Assembly (NCBI GenBank): GCA_946480925.1
Contig: CAMLLU010000024.1
Coordinates: 6,685-70,684 of the forward strand
Origin: an uncultured Rivibacter sp.
GTDB taxonomy: Bacteria > Pseudomonadota > Gammaproteobacteria > Burkholderiales > Burkholderiaceae
Direction: 5' to 3'
DNA: 64,000 nucleotides
Part shown: positions 1 through 9,500 of the stretch, in pieces
Layout: each line of letters opens with the position of its first letter
Position numbering within the stretch: the first letter of the stretch is position 1
Notes under the pieces: model-generated
The model's input: only the letters and a program-made list of their open reading frames with translations
Databases searched by the model: none
Told to the model about the DNA's origin: nothing
Made by a program: the position numbers and the translations under genes

Positions 1-320
1 CACGCATCGAACGCATGGCCGGCATCGGCTTCGACGGGCCAGTCTTCGGCCGTGTCGAAGACGGCAAAGCACGCCAGCGGGCCTTGTGCCGAATGCGTGA
101 CGAGCGCGGCATCGAATGCGCCGGCCGATTCATAGCGCACGTAGCCCACGCACCAGCGCCCCGCGTGGGCGTGGGCCTCGGCGGCATCGAGCAGGGGTTT
201 CACCTCGCCCGGCGACCGTGCCACGAGCCACGCACGTGGCGCATGGAAGGCGAGCCGAAGGCGCTGCGGCTCGCCGGGGCGCGCGGGCAGGTCGATCAGT
301 GCTGTGAACGAAGCGCTCAT
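1..320 (-). CDS. pabB: Aminodeoxychorismate synthase component I, N-terminal part (cut by window edge)
   Basis: The gene starts at ATG 320-318 and runs off the left edge, so only about 106 N-terminal residues are present. They contain an RYESAGAFDAAL stretch and a preceding GRWCVGYV, which resemble the N-terminal region of PabB proteins. PabB joins chorismate and ammonia to give 4-amino-4-deoxychorismate for folate synthesis. The catalytic chorismate-binding domain lies outside the window. It is the third gene of a minus-strand run (ridA-like, dsbB, pabB), 19 nt after dsbB, so co-transcription is likely. No clear Shine-Dalgarno precedes the start. A different chorismate-binding family member is possible. 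Confidence 0.75.
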   Translation of the reverse strand, partial: MSASFTALIDLPARPGEPQRLRLAFHAPRAWLVARSPGEVKPLLDAAEAHAHAGRWCVGYVRYESAGAFDAALVTHSAQGPLACFAVFDTAEDWPVEADAGHAFDA

Positions 321-339
321 GGCGCCAACAGAAAGGAGA

Positions 340-828
340 TCAAGCCTTGCGGCGCAACACCAGCATCACGAGTGCCAGCCCGATGAGCACGAACAGCGCG
401 AGGCTCCAGAACTCGTAGGGCACGCCGATCAGGTCGACGGCGGCGTCGGCGCACGAGGCGCGCACCTCGAACACTTCGGGCAGCAGCACGTCGAGCTGCG
501 TGCCGCTGACGATGCGGTCGGCCAGCGTGAGGTTGCATGAGGCCGACTTGGCGGCCACGAAATGCTGGTACAGCGCGGCCGCGGCGCCCAGGCCGGCGAG
601 CACCAGCGCCATGAAGCCGGCCCCCTTGACCGCCACGCGCGCGCGCAGCGCGGCACCCACGAGGCACACGACGCCGACCACTGCAAAGATCACGCGCTGC
701 AAGATGCACCACGGGCACGGCTTCATGCCGAACACGTGCTGCGACACCAGCGCCGCGCCCACTGCCGCCAGGCTCAGCAGGCCGATCAGACCCAGCGCCA
801 GCGCGGGTCTTCTGACAAGAACGTTCAT
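340..828 (-). CDS. dsbB: Disulfide bond formation protein B
   Basis: This 162-residue inner-membrane protein should reoxidise periplasmic DsbA and pass electrons to quinone. Four hydrophobic helices are visible. The first periplasmic loop has the CPWC pair at residues 38-41, and the second loop carries the other two cysteines, in SASCN and RASCAD, which is the complete DsbB set. Length is normal for the family. Its ATG overlaps the stop of the upstream ridA-like gene as ATGA (825-828), which implies translational coupling. An in-frame open stretch upstream was ignored because it overlaps ridA out of frame. Confidence 0.93.
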   Translation of the reverse strand: MNVLVRRPALALGLIGLLSLAAVGAALVSQHVFGMKPCPWCILQRVIFAVVGVVCLVGAALRARVAVKGAGFMALVLAGLGAAAALYQHFVAAKSASCNLTLADRIVSGTQLDVLLPEVFEVRASCADAAVDLIGVPYEFWSLALFVLIGLALVMLVLRRKA

Positions 829-1289
829 TGTTTGAGTTCTGCAATCAACTCGATCTCGACGCAGGAGCCCAGCGGGATCTGCGCCACGCCGAAGGCGCTG
901 CGGGCGTGCGAGCCCACTTCGGCGCCGAACACCTGGGCGAAGAGTTCCGAGGCACCGTTGGTCACGAGGTGCTGCTCGGTGAAGCCGGGCGTGCTGTTCA
1001 CCAGGCTCATCAGCTTGACGATGCGCGCCACGTTGTCGAGGCCGCCTGCGGCGACCTGCAGCGTGCCCATGAGGTCGACGGCGACGGCACGTGCGGCCTG
1101 CTTGCCGGTTTCGGTGTCGATCTCCTTGCCGAGCTGGCCGACCCAGGGCTTGCCGTCTTTCTTGGCGATGTGGCCGGACAGGAAGACGAGGTTGCCGGTG
1201 CGCACGAAGGGCACGTAGGCGGCAGCGGGGATCGCAACAGGCGGCAGCGTGATGCCCAGTTCCTTGAGGGTGGCTTCGATCTTCGACAT
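825..1289 (-). CDS. RidA/YjgF-family protein
   Basis: A 154-residue protein of the RidA/YER057c/UK114 superfamily, whose best-known members hydrolyse reactive enamine/imine intermediates. Visible family features are the core LVFLSGHIAKKDGKPW, a conserved region around NVARIVKLMSLVNST, and the C-terminal IPLGSCVEIELIAEL. The spacing and length resemble the longer YjgH-like subgroup rather than canonical 128-residue RidA, so the exact substrate is uncertain. It is the first gene of the ridA-dsbB-pabB run and overlaps dsbB by 4 nt. It is divergent from comEC, with a GC-rich repeat in the shared intergenic region. Confidence 0.88.
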   Translation of the reverse strand: MSKIEATLKELGITLPPVAIPAAAYVPFVRTGNLVFLSGHIAKKDGKPWVGQLGKEIDTETGKQAARAVAVDLMGTLQVAAGGLDNVARIVKLMSLVNSTPGFTEQHLVTNGASELFAQVFGAEVGSHARSAFGVAQIPLGSCVEIELIAELKQ

Positions 1290-1459
1290 GGTGTGACTCC
1301 GGCGCCCGCGGCGGGCGCAGACCAGGGGGAGAGAAGGGAGCAGCGATCCTACACGCAGCCCCTGGGGCGCCAGGTGAGCGCACCGCGGCTGGAGCAGCAC
1401 GCGGCCGCGGGCGTCCGGCACCGAGGTGTATTCGTCGCTGCGGCAAACTAGCGCCCCTC

Positions 1460-1535
1460 TCAAGGAAACGCCGGGCCGCTCCCAAGTTTCCTTGACCCCC
1501 TTCGGGGGGCTGACGCGAAGCGGCAGGTCCGGGGG
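1460..1535. repeat. GC-rich hairpin repeat between ridA-like gene and comEC
   Basis: A 10-bp perfect inverted repeat, TCAAGGAAAC (1460-1469) and GTTTCCTTGA (1486-1495), is followed directly by CCCCC-TTC-GGGGG (1496-1508) and further G-rich sequence. The composite looks like the small GC-rich interspersed repeats common in Burkholderiales. Other hairpin elements of related style lie at about 6995, 15213 and 22085. The rest of the 1290-1552 gap must hold the divergent promoters, but I see no convincing -35/-10 pair. Confidence 0.55.
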
Positions 1536-1552
1536 CACTCAAAGGGAGCTCA

Positions 1553-4015
1553 ATGCACGCAGGGCGGGGTAGGGCGTTGTGGATTGCCGCGCTGGCTTTG
1601 CTGGCCGGCACGGCCATCCAGCTGCAGCAGCGGGCGCTGTGGCCCCAGGCGGTCTACCTGGCGCTGTGTGGCACGGCCGCGGTGCTGGTCTCGTTCGCAT
1701 GGGTTTGCCGTTCCAGAAAGGTGGTGAGCACCGGGCTGGCCATTGCCGCGGCCCTGGCGCTCGGGTTGGGCTTGACCGGCTGGCGTGCCGCCGAACGGCT
1801 CAGCGAAACGTTGCCCGCACAGCTCGAAGGCCAAGACCTCGAAGTGGTGGGCGTGGTGGCGAGCCTGCCGCAGTTCCATGCCGACGGCGTGCGCTTCCGT
1901 CTCGAAGTGGAAGCCGCCAGCCAGGCCGGCCAGCCGGTGGTGGTGCCCGAACTCGTGTCGCTGGGCTGGTATGCCGTGCAGCGCGGTGAGAACCTGCAGG
2001 GCCTGCCACAGGCGCAGTTGCGCGCCGGCCAGCGCTGGCGCTTCACCGTGCGCCTGCGCCAGCCGCACGGCAACCTCAACCCGCATGGCTTCGACTACGA
2101 GCTGTGGCTGTTCGAGCAGGGCATACGCGCCACCGGCTACGTGCGCAACAACCGCGGGGCAGTGGCGCAGTTGCTCGCCGAGCAGGCCGGCCACCGCCTC
2201 GACCGCTGGCGCCAGCAGGTGCGCGATGCGATCGAGCGGCAGGTGAGTGACCCGCGCGCGGCCGGCGTGCTGGCGGCGCTGGCCGTTGGTGACCAAGCCG
2301 CCATCGAACGCGACGACTGGGAAGTGTTCCGAAACACGGGTGTATCGCACCTCATCAGCATCAGCGGCCTGCACGTCACGATGTTCGCGTGGCTCGCGGG
2401 CGGCGTGGCGGCCTGGTGCTGGCGGCGCTCCACGCGCTTGATGCTTTGGCTGCCCGCCGCCACGGCCGGGCGCTGGCTCGGGCTGGGCGCGGCCGTGCTG
2501 TACGCGCTGTTCTCAGGCTGGGGCGTGCCGGCGCAGCGCACGGTCTGCATGCTGGCCGTCGTCACGCTGGCGGGCGGCCTGGGGCGTCGTTGGCCATGGC
2601 CGCTGGTGTGGGGCGCGAGCGCCGTGGTGGTGACGCTGGCCGACCCATGGGCCTTGCTGCAGCCGGGGTTCTGGCTGTCGTTCGTGGCGGTGGGGCTGCT
2701 GCTCGCGAGCAGCGGGGCGCAGGGGCCTGCCGACGACGGGCCTGAAGCGCACGGCGCATCGCGCCGGCAGCGCTGGGCCCAAGCGGCGCTGCGCCTGGCG
2801 CACGGCGGCCTGCGCACGCAGGTCATCGCCACCGTGGGCCTGGCACCGCTGACGCTCGTGTTCTTCCAGCAGGTGTCGCTCATCGGCTTCGTGGCCAACC
2901 TGCTGGCCATTCCGCTGGTCACGCTGGCCATCACGCCGCTGGCCCTGGCCGGCGTGCTGCTGCCGCCGTTGTGGGCCGTGGGCGCGGGGCTGGTGCAATG
3001 GCTGGGTGGGGTGCTCGGCTGGCTGGCGTCGTGGCCATGGGCCACCTGGAACGTGGCGGCCGCGCCGGCCTGGGCCGTGGCGAGCGGCTTGGCGGCCGCA
3101 GCGTTGGCGGTGGCGCCGCTGCCATGGCGCCTGCGTTTGCTCGCAGTGCCGCTGGTGCTGCCGCTGCTGGCGCCCACCGTGCCGCGGCCGGCATTGGGCA
3201 GCTTCGACCTGCTGGCGGCCGACGTGGGGCAGGGCACCGCGGTGCTCGTGCGCACGGCGCATCACACGCTGCTCTACGACACCGGCCCGCAATATTCACG
3301 CGAGAGCGATGCTGGCGAGCGTGTGCTCGTGCCGCTGTTGCGCGGCCAGGGGCAGATGCGGCTCGACCGCCTGATGCTGAGCCACCGCGACACCGACCAC
3401 GTGGGCGGTGCTGCCTCGCTGCTGCAGGTGGTGCGGGCCGACAGCCTGTGGAGCTCACTCGAAGACGCCCACCCCCTGCGTGCGGCCGGCGTGCCACCCA
3501 CGCGCTGCGAGGTGGGTCAGCGATGGACCTGGGACGGCGTGAGCTTCGAGGTGCTGCACCCGCAGCCGGCCGACTATGCGCGCACGAACCTCAAGCCCAA
3601 CGGCCTGAGCTGCGTGCTGCGGGTGAGCACGCCGCAAGCCAGCGCGCTGCTGGCCGGTGACGTGGAGCGCGAGCAGGAGGCGGCATTGGTGGCCGCTCAT
3701 GGCGAAGCACTGCGCAGCGACGTGCTGCTGGTGCCGCACCACGGCAGCAAGACGTCATCGACCGATGCCTTCCTCGACGCCGTGCAGCCGCAAACGGCCA
3801 TCGTGCAGGCCGGCTACCGCAACCGTTTCGGCCACCCGGCGGGTGAGGTGCTGGCTCGCTACCGCGCACGCGGCGTCCGCGTGGTGCTCAGTGCGTCGTG
3901 CGGTGCCTGGCAATGGGCGGGCACCACCCAAGGCTGCTGGCGCGACATCGCGCGGCGCTACTGGCACCACGACTGGCGGGCCTTCGACGTGCCGGACGAT
4001 GAAGACGCGCCGTAG
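1553..4015 (+). CDS. comEC: ComEC/Rec2-family DNA-uptake channel protein
   Basis: An 820-residue polytopic inner-membrane protein, the channel that carries single-stranded DNA into the cytoplasm during natural transformation. Order: an N-terminal membrane and soluble OB-like region (to about 200), the competence core with the signature HLISISGLHVTMFAW near 265, several transmembrane helices (to about 530), then a metallo-beta-lactamase-like domain with the LSHRDTDHVGG motif near 610 and a later VPHHGSKTSSTDAF. The HxDxDH-type residues are present, so the hydrolase-like domain looks intact. Start ATG 1553 follows AGGGAG. Downstream genes converge. Length is typical of proteobacterial ComEC. 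Confidence 0.93.
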   Translation: MHAGRGRALWIAALALLAGTAIQLQQRALWPQAVYLALCGTAAVLVSFAWVCRSRKVVSTGLAIAAALALGLGLTGWRAAERLSETLPAQLEGQDLEVVGVVASLPQFHADGVRFRLEVEAASQAGQPVVVPELVSLGWYAVQRGENLQGLPQAQLRAGQRWRFTVRLRQPHGNLNPHGFDYELWLFEQGIRATGYVRNNRGAVAQLLAEQAGHRLDRWRQQVRDAIERQVSDPRAAGVLAALAVGDQAAIERDDWEVFRNTGVSHLISISGLHVTMFAWLAGGVAAWCWRRSTRLMLWLPAATAGRWLGLGAAVLYALFSGWGVPAQRTVCMLAVVTLAGGLGRRWPWPLVWGASAVVVTLADPWALLQPGFWLSFVAVGLLLASSGAQGPADDGPEAHGASRRQRWAQAALRLAHGGLRTQVIATVGLAPLTLVFFQQVSLIGFVANLLAIPLVTLAITPLALAGVLLPPLWAVGAGLVQWLGGVLGWLASWPWATWNVAAAPAWAVASGLAAAALAVAPLPWRLRLLAVPLVLPLLAPTVPRPALGSFDLLAADVGQGTAVLVRTAHHTLLYDTGPQYSRESDAGERVLVPLLRGQGQMRLDRLMLSHRDTDHVGGAASLLQVVRADSLWSSLEDAHPLRAAGVPPTRCEVGQRWTWDGVSFEVLHPQPADYARTNLKPNGLSCVLRVSTPQASALLAGDVEREQEAALVAAHGEALRSDVLLVPHHGSKTSSTDAFLDAVQPQTAIVQAGYRNRFGHPAGEVLARYRARGVRVVLSASCGAWQWAGTTQGCWRDIARRYWHHDWRAFDVPDDEDAP

Positions 4016-4033
4016 CGCGCGACAAGTCAGTGC

Positions 4034-4402
4034 TCAGGCTGCGTTGGTCGTCACCTCGATGCGATGCCCGTCGAGGTCGTTGAACATCGCGCCGAAGTAG
4101 GTGGCACTGATGTCGGGCCGCTCGCGTGGCGTGAAGATGTCGTGCCCGCCCGCGGCCAGCGCAGCTTCGTGTGATGCCGCCACGGCCGCACGCGACGGCG
4201 CGCCGAACGCGAGGTGCGTACCGCGAGCCGTGACCGGCGCTTCGGCCGGGTAGAGGAAGAACGACCAGCGCGATTCCGTGCCGAAGGCCGCTTCGGCGCC
4301 GGTGTCGCGCAGCAGCACGAGGCCCAATGGCGCGAGCGCGGCACGGTAGAAGTCGATCGCTTCGGCATAGCGCGTGGTGCCGAGCGAAACATGGTCGATC
4401 AC
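4034..4402 (-). CDS. VOC-family (glyoxalase-fold) protein
   Basis: A 122-residue protein starting at GTG 4402, preceded by GAGGAGA. It opens with IDHVSLGTTRYAEAIDFYRAAL and ends with YFGAMFNDLDGHRIEVTTN, the typical edge strands of the vicinal-oxygen-chelate fold, with metal-ligand candidates His in IDHV and Glu in HRIEV. The family spans glyoxalases, dioxygenases and antibiotic-resistance proteins, so no reaction can be assigned. It sits 25 nt downstream of the PLP-dependent enzyme and is probably in the same transcript. Confidence 0.85.
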   Translation of the reverse strand: MIDHVSLGTTRYAEAIDFYRAALAPLGLVLLRDTGAEAAFGTESRWSFFLYPAEAPVTARGTHLAFGAPSRAAVAASHEAALAAGGHDIFTPRERPDISATYFGAMFNDLDGHRIEVTTNAA

Positions 4403-4427
4403 GGTTCTCTCCTCGAGTCGTCGTTGT

Positions 4428-5411
4428 TCAAGCGAACCAGCGTGCCGCCTGCTCGGCGGTGACGTTGCTGCCGCACAGCACCGTGGCCAGGCGCTGCGAG
4501 CGCAGCTGGCGGAGGTGTTCGAGCACGGCTGCCACGCCCACCACGCCGGCCGGCTCCACCACCAGGCCGGCCGCGGCGAACACCAGGCGCATCGCACGCT
4601 CGATGGCTTCGTCGCTCACCAGCAGCACGTCGTCCACCGTGCCTTGCATGTCGGCCAAGGCCTCAGGCACGGGGCGGCGCACGGCAATGCCGTCGGCAAT
4701 CGTGTGAACGGCCGCTCGGTCGATCAGCTTCCCTTCCTGCCACGACACCGCCATGGCATCGGCACCCGCGCTGGACACGCCGATCACGCGGGTGGCAGGC
4801 GCATGTGCCTTGATCCAGCGGCCCATGCCGGTGAGTAGCGCACCGTTGCCCAGCGGCACCAGCACGGCGTCGAAGGTGGCGCCCATGCGCAGCATTTCGA
4901 GCGCAATGGTGCCGGCGCCCTCGGCAATGGCGGCCTCGCGGCCGTCTTCCACCATCACGGCGCCGCTTTCGGCGCAGAAGCGGCGCGCCTCTTCCTTGGC
5001 GGTGTCGAAGTCGTCGCTGAAGAGGCGCACCTCGGCGCCCATGGCGCGCATGCGCTCGATCTTCAGCGGGTTGGCGGTGGTGGCGCTGTAGACCACCAGC
5101 GGCCAGCTGCGTGCGCGGCACACCCAGGCCATGGCCTGGCCCCAGTTGCCGGCGGTGGCGCACACCAGCGTGCGGCCGGCGAGTTGCTGCGCGTTTTCGT
5201 GCATGAAGAAGTCCGCGCCCCGGCCCTTGAACGAGCGCAGCGGGTTCATCGTCTCGACCTTGAGCGAGAGCGATGCGCCCAAGGCCTGCGACAGCGGCTC
5301 GCATTCGAACTGGGGTGTGTTGCGGAACACGGGGGCGATGCACTGCGCCGCACGTTCGATGCGGGCCAGCGACAGTCGGTGCGGGGGCGTTTCGATAAGC
5401 TTGCTCGTCAT
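4428..5411 (-). CDS. PLP-dependent threonine dehydratase/serine racemase-like enzyme
   Basis: A 327-residue fold-type II PLP enzyme. The cofactor lysine is in NPLRSFKGRGAD, near residue 67, and the phosphate-binding loop is VPLGNGALLTG. The TAGNWGQ stretch corresponds to the substrate loop and differs from the canonical S/TSGN. The closest known activities are threonine/serine ammonia-lyase or serine racemase. There is no ACT regulatory domain, so this is the catabolic-type length rather than biosynthetic IlvA. It is divergent from an Lrp/AsnC regulator 115 bp away, a common pairing for amino-acid catabolic genes, and that regulator probably controls it. Start chosen at ATG 5411; no strong ribosome-binding site is seen. 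Confidence 0.85.
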   Translation of the reverse strand: MTSKLIETPPHRLSLARIERAAQCIAPVFRNTPQFECEPLSQALGASLSLKVETMNPLRSFKGRGADFFMHENAQQLAGRTLVCATAGNWGQAMAWVCRARSWPLVVYSATTANPLKIERMRAMGAEVRLFSDDFDTAKEEARRFCAESGAVMVEDGREAAIAEGAGTIALEMLRMGATFDAVLVPLGNGALLTGMGRWIKAHAPATRVIGVSSAGADAMAVSWQEGKLIDRAAVHTIADGIAVRRPVPEALADMQGTVDDVLLVSDEAIERAMRLVFAAAGLVVEPAGVVGVAAVLEHLRQLRSQRLATVLCGSNVTAEQAARWFA

Positions 5412-5526
5412 GCCCGGCAGTGTGCCGAGCGGGCGGGGGCGCACGGCCGCGAAAGCCGGCCTTCGCGTGCGGCCAGGCCGCATTCCGCTTGCTGCTCGTG
5501 CGGGCCAACGACTCACCCACGAACCC

Positions 5527-5994
5527 ATGACGCTCGACGCTCTCGACCGCCGCATCCTCGACCTCTACCAGCGCGACACGCGCCAGCCCGCCGAGCGGAT
5601 CGGCGCACAGGTGGGCCTTTCGGCCGCCGCGGTGCAGCGAAGGCTCAAGCGCCTGCGCGAAGACGGCGTCATCGTCGCCGAGACGGCCCAGCTCGACTGC
5701 CGGCAGCTGGGCCTCACCTTCACCGCCATCGTGCACGTGGACCTGATCGACGAATCGTCACCCGCGACGCTGGCCTTCCAGCGCCGCATGAAGGAGCGGC
5801 CCGAGGTGCAGCAGGTCTACGGCGTGGCCGGCGCGGTGGACTACGTGCTGGTGGTCGTGGTGACGGGCCTTCCGGCCTACGAGGCTTTCTGCGAAGCCTG
5901 CCTGTTGCACGACGCCAACGTGCGCAGCTTCACCACCCACGTGGTGCTCGACGCGGCCAAGCGCGCGGGCCCGCTGGAGATCCCGGAGGACTGA
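5527..5994 (+). CDS. Lrp/AsnC-family transcriptional regulator
   Basis: A 155-residue regulator. Residues 2-60 form the N-terminal helix-turn-helix (LDRRILDLYQRDTRQ and VGLSAAAVQRRLKRLREDGVI). Residues 65-150 form the RAM ligand-binding domain (FTAIVHVDL, VQQVYGVAGAVDYVLVVVV). Such proteins sense amino acids and often control a divergently transcribed degradation gene. Here that gene is the PLP-dependent ammonia-lyase at 4428-5411, so the 5412-5526 gap is the expected operator. The ATG at 5527 is chosen because the HTH begins immediately after it; a longer upstream open frame overlaps the neighbour's start. Confidence 0.92.
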   Translation: MTLDALDRRILDLYQRDTRQPAERIGAQVGLSAAAVQRRLKRLREDGVIVAETAQLDCRQLGLTFTAIVHVDLIDESSPATLAFQRRMKERPEVQQVYGVAGAVDYVLVVVVTGLPAYEAFCEACLLHDANVRSFTTHVVLDAAKRAGPLEIPED

Positions 5995-6000
5995 GGTCGT

Positions 6001-6294
6001 TCAGCCGACGTCGGCTGTGCCCGCCTGCTGGCGAAAGGCCTGCGGCGACACGCCCGACCAGCGCTTGAACTGGCGGCTGAAGTGGGCCACGCTCGAATAG
6101 CCCAGCTGCTCGCTCACTTGGCCGATGGTCTGCCCGGCGTCGAGCAGCAGCAGGCGTGCGCGGCGCAGCTTGAGCAGTGCCAGCAGCTTGAACAGCGAGG
6201 CGCTGATCTCCAGGCGCCAGGCCAGCGAGGCCATCGGCGTTGCCGCATCGGCCTGCGCCATGCGGCGCAGCACGGGGGCGATCTGCTCGAGCAT
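6001..6294 (-). pseudogene. AraC-type DNA-binding domain, apparently truncated
   Basis: The 97 residues end with a good second AraC helix-turn-helix: GQTIGQVSEQLGYSSVAHFS followed by RQFKRWSGVSPQAFR. The family normally has about 250-330 residues with an N-terminal sensor domain and two helix-turn-helices. Here the first HTH region is atypical (ISASLFKLLALLKLRRARLL), and the frame is closed by a stop about 35 codons upstream of the ATG, with no recognisable sensor domain between. It is either a decayed remnant or an unusually short regulator. It is divergent from the transglutaminase gene at 6591, with which it shares a 296-bp upstream region. Confidence 0.6.
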
Positions 6295-6542
6295 CGGGCG
6301 AGGCCCATGCCCGCTGGCAGATGCATCCGCAGCACAGCGTGCACTGCTGGACGGAGCAGGTGGACAAAAGGCATTGCCCTTGGCGGCGAAGTACTACTCG
6401 CGCGGCGTTAGTAGCAACGTGTGGCTCACGCAGGAGCGGCCGCAGGACTGAGCGGTCGATTGCGATCGCGGTCCCGACGAAGGAATTCAGCGACATGTGT
6501 GCACCCAGCCCTGGTGGCTGCCCTCCCGTTCCGATGGCATGA

Positions 6543-6558
6543 TGGCCCGGGTCTTGCA
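6543..6558 (+). promoter_or_regulatory. Sigma-54-like -24/-12 promoter element
   Basis: TGGCCC, five bases, then TTGCA matches the sigma-54 consensus TGGCAC-N5-TTGCW with one change in the -24 box. It lies 33 bp upstream of the GTG start of the transglutaminase-DUF2126 gene, a normal distance. A comparable element precedes the second gene set at 13672. Predicted only; no convincing enhancer-binding site was identified. Confidence 0.5.
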
Positions 6559-6590
6559 TCGGGACGAGGGCACTTTCCCAGGAGGAGTTC

Positions 6591-9500
6591 GTGGCCATTC
6601 ATGTCGCGCTGAACCACGTCACGCATTACCGCTACGACCGCCGCGTCGGCCTGTCGCCCCAGGTCGTGCGCCTGCGCCCCGCGCCGCACTGCCGCACACC
6701 CATCCTGTCGTATTCGCTGCGCGTCGAGCCGGCCCAGCACTTCATCAACTGGCAGCAGGACCCGTTCTCGAACTACCTCGCACGGCTCGTCTTCCCCGAG
6801 AAGACCACCGAGTTCAAGATCACCGTCGACCTGGTGGCCGAGATGTCGGTCTACAACCCGTTCGACTTCTTTCTCGAACCCAGCGCCGAGCAATACCCGT
6901 TCAGCTACGAAAAAGACCTCGAGCACGACCTCGCGCCTTATCTCGTGTGCGACCCGCTCACACCGCGCTTCGCGGCCTTCGTCGAAAGCATCCCACGCGG
7001 GGATGACGGCCCCCAGACGCCTTCAGCGTCGCCCCCCGAGGGGGGGCTGCCTCTTGGGGCGGCCCGGCGAGGCAAGAAGGTGCGCACCATCGACTTCCTG
7101 GTGGGCCTGAACCAGCGGCTGCAGAAGGACATTCGCTACCTCATCCGCATGGAGCCCGGCGTGCAGACGCCGGAAGAGACGCTCGAGCTCGCTTCAGGCT
7201 CGTGTCGAGACACCGGCTGGCTCCTGGTGCAGGCGCTGCGCCACCTGGGGCTCGCAGCCCGCTTCGTGTCGGGCTACCTCATCCAGCTCAAGCCCGACGT
7301 GAAAGCGCTCGACGGGCCGACGGGCGCCGAGGTCGACTTCACCGACCTGCACGCCTGGTGCGAGGTGTATTTGCCGGGCGCCGGCTGGATCGGCCTGGAC
7401 CCGACCTCCGGCCTGCTGGCCGGCGAAGGCCACATTCCGGTGGCCTGCACGCCCGAGCCGTCGAGCGCGGCACCGGTCGCCGGTGCGGTGGACGAATGCG
7501 AGGTCGAGTTCGGCCACGAGATGTCCGTCACGCGGGTGTACGAGTCGCCGCGGGTCACCAAGCCTTACACCGAAGAGCAGTGGCAGCAGGTGCTCGACCT
7601 CGGCCATGCGGTGGACCGCGAACTCGATGCGATGGACGTGCGCCTTACCATGGGCGGCGAACCCACCTTCGTGTCGGTGGAAGACCGCGACGGTGCCGAG
7701 TGGAACACCGCGGCGCTCGGGCCCACCAAGCGCGGCTACGCCACCGAGCTGGTGCAAAAGCTGCGGGCGAAATACGGCGAGGGCGGCTTCCTGCACTTCG
7801 GCCAGGGCAAGTGGTACCCGGGCGAGCAGCTGCCGCGCTGGGCGCTCTCGGTCTTCTGGCGTACCGATGGCGAACCGTGCTGGAGCGACCCGGCGCTGTT
7901 CGCCGACGAGCGTGAGCCGTCCCGCTACACCGAGCAGGACGCGCAACGTTTCATCCACGCGCTCACCGGCAAGCTGGGCCTGGGTCCGCAGTACATCCAG
8001 CCCGGCTACGAAGACACCTGGTACTACCTCTGGCGCGAGCGCCGCCTGCCGGTGAACGTGGACCCGTTCGACGCGCGGCTCGACGACGAGATGGAGCGCG
8101 AGCGCCTGCGCCGCGTGTTCTCGCAGGGGCTCGACAGGGTGGTGGGCTACATGCTGCCGCTCAAGCGTGAGTGGTCCGTCGGACTCAATGGTCCTACGTG
8201 GGTGACCGGCCCCTGGTTCTTCCGCGACGAGCGTATGTACCTCTTCCCCGGCGATTCGCCCATGGGCTACCGCCTGCCGCTCGATTCGCTGCCGTGGGTG
8301 AACGAGGCCGACCGCAGCTACCAGATCGAGCAGGACCCGTACGCACCACGCGACCGCCTGCGGCCGACTGCCGAGATCCGCAGCCAGTACTCGGGCCAGC
8401 CGGTGGCTCACACGCCGCCCGAAGCGCCCAGCACCGGCTGGCGCGGCCGCATCGGCGTGCCCACTGCGGGGCATGCGCCTGTCTCGCACGGCGAGCGTGG
8501 CGTCGAAGAAAAACCGCAGCGTTTCGAGTCGGCCCACTGGATCACGCGCACCGCCATGTGCGTGGAAGCGCGCGGCGGCGTGCTCTACGTCTTCATGCCG
8601 CCGCTGGCCGAGCTCGACGACTACCTGGACCTGCTGGCCGCGGTGGAGGCCACGGCCGCCGAATTGAACGTGAAGCTCGTGCTCGAAGGCTACCCGCCGC
8701 CGCGCGACCCACGGCTGAAGGTGCTGCAGGTCACGCCCGACCCCGGCGTCATCGAAGTCAACATCCACCCCGCGTCCAGCTGGGACGAACTGGTGGACCA
8801 CACCGAGTTCCTGTACCAGGCCGCGCACGAGTCGCGCCTGTCGACCGAGAAATTCATGGTCGATGGCCGCCACACCGGCACCGGCGGCGGCAACCACTTC
8901 GTGCTGGGCGGCGCCACGCCCGGCAACAGCCCCTTCCTGCGCAGGCCCGACCTGCTGCCCAGCCTGCTCACCTATTGGCACAACCACCCGTCGCTGAGCT
9001 ACCTGTTCTCGGGCCTGTTCATCGGTCCCACCAGCCAGGCACCACGCATCGACGAGGCACGCAACGACCAGATCTACGAGGTGGAGATCGCGCTGCGGGA
9101 GATCGAGCGCCAGGCCGGCCTCACCGCTGAAACGCCGCCGTGGCTCATCGACCGCACGCTGCGCAACCTGCTCATCGACGTGACCGGCAACACGCACCGC
9201 GCCGAGTTCTGCATCGACAAGCTGTATTCGCCCGACGGCCCCACCGGCCGCCTGGGCCTGCTGGAGTTGCGCGCCTTCGAGATGCCGCCGCATGCGCGCA
9301 TGAGCCTCGTGCAGCAACTGCTGTTGCGTGCGCTGGTCGCGTGGTTCTGGCGCGAGCCCTACACCGGGCGCGGCGCCACGCGGCTCACGCGCTGGGGCAC
9401 CGGCCTGCACGACCGCTTCCTGCTGCCCACCTTCGTGCAGATGGACTTCGACGACGTGCTCGTCGAGCTCACGCGCGCGGGCTTCACGTTCGACCCGGCG

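Noticed and set aside
6499..6520. TGCACC...GGTG dyad upstream of the first sigma-54-like element as an NtrC site
   Set aside because: Half-site spacing is two bases too long and the right half is imperfect, so it is not claimed.
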